From positions 62,001 through 126,000 of the forward strand of contig BAAHQB010000100.1 of NCBI GenBank assembly GCA_054601695.1: a stretch of DNA of 64,000 bases. The letters are read 5' to 3'. The position numbers and the translations under genes were made by a program. The number at the start of each line of letters is the position of its first letter. The stretch's first letter is position 1. The stretch is from Amorphochlora amoebiformis (Eukaryota; Cercozoa; Chlorarachniophyceae). Below the pieces are notes generated by a model that did no database searches, was not told where the DNA came from, and was given only the letters and a program-made list of their open reading frames with translations. This document shows positions 1 to 64,000 of the stretch, piece by piece.

Positions 1-57
1 TATATAAATATATATAAATTATACATATACATATATATATATATATGTATGTGCATA

Positions 58-172
58 TGTATTATATTATATTATATTATATTATATTATATTATATTAT
101 ATTATATTATATTATATTATATTATATTATATTATATTATATTATATTATATTATATTATATTATATTATAT

Positions 173-184
<12 letters not shown>
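58..184. repeat. ATTAT pentanucleotide microsatellite
   Basis: About 25 uninterrupted copies of a five-base TATTA-type unit precede a (TA)n array. The period of five is unusual here, where most arrays are dinucleotide. A shorter relative lies at 47460-47495. Confidence 0.95.
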
Positions 185-217
<33 letters not shown>

Positions 218-225
218 ATTATTAC

Positions 226-21161
<20,936 letters not shown>

Positions 21162-21196
21162 CTACATATGTAAATATAATATATATATATATATGA

Positions 21197-21254
<58 letters not shown>

Positions 21255-21284
21255 TATATATACAAAAATACACACACACACACA

Positions 21285-21352
<68 letters not shown>

Positions 21353-21414
21353 TATATAGACATATACGCACACAGATACACACGCACACACACGCACACA
21401 CACACACACACACA

Positions 21415-21498
<84 letters not shown>

Positions 21499-21564
21499 TG
21501 TATATATATATGTATATATACATATATTTATATATGTATATATGCACATAAAAATATATATATA

Positions 21565-21763
<199 letters not shown>

Positions 21764-21785
21764 TCTATGTAATATGAATTCAATA

Positions 21786-21841
<56 letters not shown>

Positions 21842-21922
21842 CATGTATCCATATGTGTCGTGTGTTACATACATATCTATATATACATAAATAAATTCAT
21901 AAAGACCATCTAAAAAGAATAC

Positions 21923-22024
21923 CTCCTGTGGTGGCGTCCCTAGATTCTGAGCTTTCGAGCTTGTCTCCTCTGGCCTTCGCACACGACGAAGAGAGCTACA
22001 TATTGAATTTTGGAAAATTGAATG
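21923..22024 (-). CDS. Possible upstream exon, reading frame ambiguous
   Basis: The island ends at a CAGGAG|gtattc donor. One frame reads [19 protein letters not shown] after a tatag acceptor. A second frame from a tttccag acceptor at 22043 reads [21 protein letters not shown] third from tgtag reads [18 protein letters not shown]. None gives an exit phase matching the 21161-21101 exon, so another exon must intervene or the boundary differs. It is coding-like but unassigned. Confidence 0.4.
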
Positions 22025-22069
22025 CTATATTTGAAGTCTGGGACTGGAAAAGAGGGACAGAACCGAGAG

Positions 22070-22570
22070 GTGTTCGAGGTGAGTGAGGGTTAAGGGAGAG
22101 GGATTGGTAGGGGTCAAAAAGAGGTTAAGATGTCAAGAGAGCTATAGGTAGGGTCAGAATAGATCGAGGGCGGCGAGAGGAGAGACAGTGAGGAGAGATG
22201 ACAGGAATTGAAGCGAGCGTTGAGTAAGAGGTGAGAGAGGGCGTGAGGAAAGATTAGGAAGGGAGAGAGAGAGAGAGATGAGATGAAAAAACTTGGGTGT
22301 GCGGAAAAGGCAGTCGATATATATACCCAGCAATGCCCACTAGCGCACGGAAAGGCGTTTGTATAATGCTGAATGTAGGGTTGGGCTTGTTTAAGTCGGT
22401 GTTTCAATTTATCTCAGAATGTGTTTGTTATCTCAGACCGAGAGCGAGAGAGAAAGGGAGAGAAAGGCAAGAGTGAGGCAAAGAGAGAGACAGAGAGAGA
22501 GCAAAGAGAGAGGAAGCAGGGAGAGGGAGAGTAGAGAGTGAGAGATAGCAGAGAGGGGTAGAGGTGGATT
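22070..22570. repeat. Polypurine-rich tracts on the plus strand
   Basis: Two GA-rich stretches (about 22070-22290 and 22437-22570) are strongly strand-asymmetric. On the minus strand they are long pyrimidine tracts that could act in 3' splice-site recognition or in the 5' region of a minus-strand gene. Smaller (GA)n arrays lie at 43702-43730 and 57918-57934. Confidence 0.7.
22327..22368 (-). CDS. Possible 14-codon exon
   Basis: Between an attcag acceptor and a gtatat donor the island reads HYTNAFPCASGHCW in phase 0 at both ends. It lies in a mixed-composition region. Its place in a transcript is not established. Confidence 0.35.
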
Positions 22571-22591
22571 GTTTCTTTTTGGGTGGTGGAC

Positions 22592-22658
22592 TTCATTGCA
22601 GGAATGATACGGCTCTCTGAAGGGAGGGGGCCTTCGTGGGAGGTGAGATGGGGGTCGC
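22592..22658 (-). CDS. Possible exon before a pyrimidine-rich intron
   Basis: An attccag acceptor precedes an island readable as [18 protein letters not shown] or, in another frame, [21 protein letters not shown] weak donor gtccac follows. Downstream on this strand lies a pyrimidine tract of about 130 nt. The frame is undecided. Confidence 0.3.
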
Positions 22659-22659
22659 C

Positions 22660-24057
<1,398 letters not shown>

Positions 24058-24160
24058 CATATGAATATACAACTAATTCCATAACACATACGAGGGGATG
24101 TCGCTTGAAACACGGCCAGCAAGCACACACCAATGAACGCCCCGCGTCTCCAACACCTAC

Positions 24161-24294
24161 CTGCAATCCAACCAGAAAAAGTGACATAGAGCGGAAGGTT
24201 ATGCCCTCGGACGAGGGCCGGCGGTCATGAGATTGTAAAGCAGAAACATTCGATTCACACAAGGCAAGGGTGCGGGCTCTAACGGCATCAAACC
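24161..24294 (-). CDS. Probable 5' exon of a minus-strand gene
   Basis: Between an aaataag acceptor and a strong CAG|gtaggt donor, 44 codons are open, including [19 protein letters not shown] and [14 protein letters not shown]. It may belong to the ankyrin gene or to a separate gene upstream of it. A possible preceding exon starting MSIGVYMKIRS near 24382 does not give a matching phase. The start codon is not identified. Confidence 0.45.
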
Positions 24295-24299
24295 CTTAT

Positions 24300-24824
24300 T
24301 TGGAAAAAACATACAGCCGGTCGGTATACATGCTCTCACGTGTGAATTGACAATAAGTATATATATGCTCTCATAGCTCCGAATCTTCATGTAAACTCCA
24401 ATGGACATGATGACACACAACAAAGCTGCATTTTCTCAAGCCCCGTTTTGAAGAGATATATCGATATTCGCCCCTAAAACGCCTCTCTTCTTTCGAATTT
24501 TTAATATTGCACAGAGTCACAGGTCACATATATCTGACTTTTGGATCGATTCCTGTGGGGAACCAGCCTATTCATAGGGTCCACCCGGGTGTCCCTCATG
24601 GCCATGTTGTGCCTCAATTTCGCCGTGAATGGTCAAACACATCATGTTCAAGAAGGTTACAATGGTGTATATCACGCGATATAATGCGGTTTATTCCGCT
24701 ACGTCGCGCAAAAGTCTGTGTTATTGATGCTGTGTCACGTAAGAACAGAGGGCCTTGTCACACAATTTTAAAAGTTTTTCGGCGAAGACGGAAAAATTCG
24801 GCAATGGCAACCTAACGCGCTAAT
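24300..24824. promoter_or_regulatory. Probable divergent promoter region
   Basis: This interval of about 0.5 kb separates minus-strand exons from the start of the HMG/WW gene. It is free of (TA)n and contains short ORFs without ATG starts. Head-to-head orientation suggests a shared promoter. No TATA box or named element can be defended. Confidence 0.4.
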
Positions 24825-26123
24825 ATGCCTCGCTCCAAACGTTCAAACACCGGCCCCCATCCGGCGCAAAGCAACCCCCCTCCCGAGCGAAATCCAAAGG
24901 GTATCAAGCGTGCGTATAGCTCCGCGGAATCACGGAAAACCCCATCACCGCCGAGCTCGAGAAAGCGAAAGCAGCCGAGTATGTACAAGGAGCCGAGGGC
25001 GAAAAGAACTGTCGCCCCGGGGTCCGCCATAGCCAACTCCGAGCCCTTCTACGTTCACCCTGACTTCCTCGAGATGAACTTCCCGCAAACGGGCGTTGTG
25101 GAAGGTGTCTCGTATAAGGCATCCAAAGGAGCCAACAAGACTGAGCTGATGGTCAACGTTCAGGACTACGGGTGGGTCGAGCTGCAGCAGCTGGCTTGGA
25201 TTGCATTTCAGACAACCTGCCAGGCTGCGTTCCTATCCAAGTCAAAGTTGTCAAAAGTCAATTCGTTGAGGGTGTGCAAGAGCATAGGGGAAGTATACCC
25301 ACAGGAGTCCAACCCGTACATTTCAAAGACGGGCGAGCTCATATCGTGGAACGCCTTCCAACGCATGAACATGGGGCGGCAGGTCACTACTAAAGAGTGG
25401 CGCGAATTCCGAGAGAAGCAAAAAGTAGCCAACGGGATCGTGGATCCCCCTTCGAAAGCCACCACCCCCAAGCCACCAGCCCCCTCAGCACCAGCGGCAG
25501 CCCCAATAGCCCTCTCCCGCCAACCTAAGCTCACACCTGGGTTCTTGCTCTTCTACCAGCAGCAGCGTGACCTCATATCGAAGATGTATCCCAAGATGCC
25601 CTTAGAGAGACTTAAGGGAATAATAGCGGCGGGGTATGGCGCTCTATCCGCACAGGAGAAGCTGGAGCTCGAACAGCGGGCCATCCCATCGAGCTCGTTG
25701 GAACAAGAAGAATGGTTCGATACCCAGAAAATGCTTCTCGCTCAGCAGCAACTAGAGGATGCCAAACGACGCATCGAGATGATTCAGATGAACCGCCTCA
25801 TGCGCAACAAGAAGGTTAGGCAACATGCGCAACTCTCCGCTTCATCTAACTCTAAGCCCCCGACTGCCAGCATCGCATCTAATTTGCCGGACATTCCTGT
25901 CGTCGCTGCGGGGCAACCTCTCCCGAGCGGACTGCCCTTCGGTGCTCTCCCGTTGGCCGATATGTCGCGCAAACCAGAGCAGAAAGTGGAGAAGGCGGTT
26001 GTAGAGGCGACGAGTTCTAGCAATGTGCTGCCTCCAGGCTGGACCGTCCACAAGGATCGTAAAGGTAGAGTTTATTATAAGAATCACATCAATAAGACTA
26101 CGACTTGGACAAAACCGACGTAG
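24825..26123 (+). CDS. Intronless HMG-box-like and WW-domain protein, 432 aa
   Basis: An uninterrupted ORF starts at ATG after cgctaat. Residues 1-65 are basic and proline rich with nuclear-localisation-like clusters (RKRKQ, RAKR). Residues about 72-205 form a conserved-looking unknown region. Residues about 232-286 resemble an HMG box: PGFLLFYQQQRDLI, then ALSAQEKLELEQ. The box lacks the usual central tryptophan, so DNA binding is inferred only. Residues 293-332 are a charged, glutamine-rich helix. Residues 402-432 are a WW domain (LPPGWTVHKDRKGRVYYKN with a second W near TTTWTKP) ending almost at the stop. WW domains bind proline-rich ligands. The gene lacks introns although both neighbours are extremely intron rich. 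It could be a transcription or splicing cofactor, or a retrogene. Confidence 0.9.
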   Translation: MPRSKRSNTGPHPAQSNPPPERNPKGIKRAYSSAESRKTPSPPSSRKRKQPSMYKEPRAKRTVAPGSAIANSEPFYVHPDFLEMNFPQTGVVEGVSYKASKGANKTELMVNVQDYGWVELQQLAWIAFQTTCQAAFLSKSKLSKVNSLRVCKSIGEVYPQESNPYISKTGELISWNAFQRMNMGRQVTTKEWREFREKQKVANGIVDPPSKATTPKPPAPSAPAAAPIALSRQPKLTPGFLLFYQQQRDLISKMYPKMPLERLKGIIAAGYGALSAQEKLELEQRAIPSSSLEQEEWFDTQKMLLAQQQLEDAKRRIEMIQMNRLMRNKKVRQHAQLSASSNSKPPTASIASNLPDIPVVAAGQPLPSGLPFGALPLADMSRKPEQKVEKAVVEATSSSNVLPPGWTVHKDRKGRVYYKNHINKTTTWTKPT

Positions 26124-26209
26124 CATGCATCCAGAGTCTGGCATTTATGCCTTTGGTGCAAGTTGAATTTGTTATAATTATGATATCCCATTTTTAACAT
26201 TGACGTACG

Positions 26210-26215
26210 ATTAAA
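26210..26215 (+). terminator. Candidate poly(A) signal ATTAAA
   Basis: An ATTAAA hexamer lies about 88 nt after the stop of the HMG/WW gene, inside an AT-rich non-(TA)n stretch. ATTAAA is the common variant of AATAAA. Its use is inferred from position only. Confidence 0.35.
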
Positions 26216-26536
26216 ATTGGACAAAATTATGTTATGCATATTCTAGATATTATCATCCAGATCACATATTTCTAATTATTTGCATATCTAGATAAAAATT
26301 CAGGATACAGTACTAGACGGTAGGCTATAGTATAATATATCCGAATTGTATATCAATGAATCATGATTCATGATCATAACATTGATATTTGTATGATCAT
26401 AAGTTATCTAGTTAGACTCTATGATGTATATCATATCTAGCATATATCACTAGATCGTGATAATATGTTTGGTACGGGTGTGCTTGGCCAGTTTAGTAGA
26501 CATATATATATATATATATTATATATATATATATAT

Positions 26537-26567
<31 letters not shown>

Positions 26568-26719
26568 CAATTTATATATATATATATGTATATGTGTGTA
26601 TATATACAGTATATAAGCTATAATTACATATACATATATATATATATATATATATTATATTATTTATATATATTTATGATATAAATTATAATTAACACAC
26701 ACACATGTATGTATGTATG

Positions 26720-26758
<39 letters not shown>

Positions 26759-26772
26759 ACATATATATATAC

Positions 26773-26858
<86 letters not shown>

Positions 26859-26897
26859 TATATACATACATACATACATGTACACAACACACACACC

Positions 26898-26954
<57 letters not shown>

Positions 26955-27051
26955 GTAATATATATATATGTGTGTAGTAAATATATATATATATATATAT
27001 ATACATATATATACATATATATACATATATATACATATAGATATATATTAG

Positions 27052-27096
<45 letters not shown>

Positions 27097-27105
27097 GTAC
27101 ACAGT

Positions 27106-27150
<45 letters not shown>

Positions 27151-27185
27151 GTATGTATACATATACATATACATATACATATATA

Positions 27186-27236
<51 letters not shown>

Positions 27237-27357
27237 AAATACGTTTATATTAAATCACCTCACAGATTCCACCGCATAGTAATCCAAAATTGAGACATAT
27301 CGTCCCGAAAACTTAACTCGAATAATGGGGGGTCAGGTTTCCACTCCCATGAGCGCC

Positions 27358-27413
27358 GCCGGTACTACCGGATACTACCGGGTTTAATGGGGCATTACCC
27401 GGTACTACCGGAT
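27358..27413 (+). promoter_or_regulatory. Repeated CCGGTACTACCGGAT element upstream of the giant gene
   Basis: The motif GGTACTACCGGAT occurs twice, starting near 27361 and 27401, with a related ACTACCGGG between them. All lie 85-140 bp before the ATG. Each copy has palindromic character (CCGG...CCGG). This spacing suits a core promoter or factor-binding cluster, but no known factor is claimed. Confidence 0.35.
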
Positions 27414-27498
27414 CGTTTGTTGACTGGAACTCTCCTTGGAACTAGACGACCGATATTTCGTGAAGGACTCGGAGCGATCCACGAGGCCGTCCGCAGCC

Positions 27499-64000
<36,502 letters not shown>

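Larger units (their letters stand above)
26124..27498. other. Intergenic region between HMG/WW gene and giant gene
   Basis: Bases 26124-26500 are AT-rich, non-repetitive and hold no open exon. Bases about 26500-27235 are (TA)n with short (CA)n interruptions. Bases about 27240-27498 are unique sequence and should hold the promoter and 5' UTR of the giant gene. No gene is seen here. Confidence 0.6.

Noticed and set aside
22114-22407. 97-codon minus-strand frame rich in Ser, Leu and Pro
   Set aside because: It is a translation of the pyrimidine tract and starts at TTG.
24199-24423. Minus-strand frame MLCVIMSIGVYMKIRS...
   Set aside because: It starts at TTG and overlaps the better spliced exon at 24161-24294 in another frame. 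An internal ATG exists, but no donor gives the right phase.
24507-24815. 102-codon plus-strand frame before the HMG/WW gene
   Set aside because: It begins at TTG, its composition is unremarkable, and it lies where a divergent promoter and 5' UTR are expected.

Overview
This is nuclear DNA from an intron-rich eukaryote, probably a unicellular one. Short GC-balanced islands sit in a sea of (TA)n arrays. Almost every island is an open exon with an AG acceptor and a GT donor, and TTAGGG-type repeats lie inside introns. Nothing looks bacterial: there are no operons, ribosome binding sites, or rRNA or tRNA genes. The species cannot be named from the sequence. A TTAGGG-type protist with very many introns (for example a holozoan protist or a fornicate) is only a guess.

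Layout. (1) About 0.2-21.2 kb, minus strand: one ankyrin-repeat gene cut into at least 29 exons of 33-91 nt. Intron phases agree at every junction, and canonical ankyrin spacing is restored across (TA)n introns. It runs off the left edge. Further minus-strand exon candidates at 21.9-24.3 kb are probably its 5' part or an upstream neighbour, but their order is unresolved. (2) 24.8-26.1 kb, plus strand: an intronless 432-codon gene with an HMG-box-like segment and a C-terminal WW domain. (3) 27.5 kb to the right edge, plus strand: one giant gene with 73 recognised exons and about 10.3 kb of coding sequence (about 3,430 codons). It encodes a HERC1-like scaffold: helical N-terminus, three diverged SPRY-like units, a canonical SPRY domain, a discoidin-like domain, a HERC-like segment and RCC1-type repeats. 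No HECT domain is reached before the window ends.

Repeats. (TA)n arrays fill most introns of both large genes and often abut the splice sites. TTAGGG arrays lie in introns of the ankyrin gene. Two related elements of about 280-320 bp with TG...CA ends look like solo LTRs. A decayed LINE endonuclease fragment lies in an intron of the giant gene. Several exon pieces of the ankyrin gene exist as truncated tandem copies bordered by (TA)n.

The three genes show no obvious common pathway. The giant gene resembles ubiquitin-ligase scaffolds, the ankyrin gene is a generic interaction protein, and the HMG/WW gene looks nuclear. Exon coordinates were read by eye from splice consensus and phase, so a few may be off by some bases.
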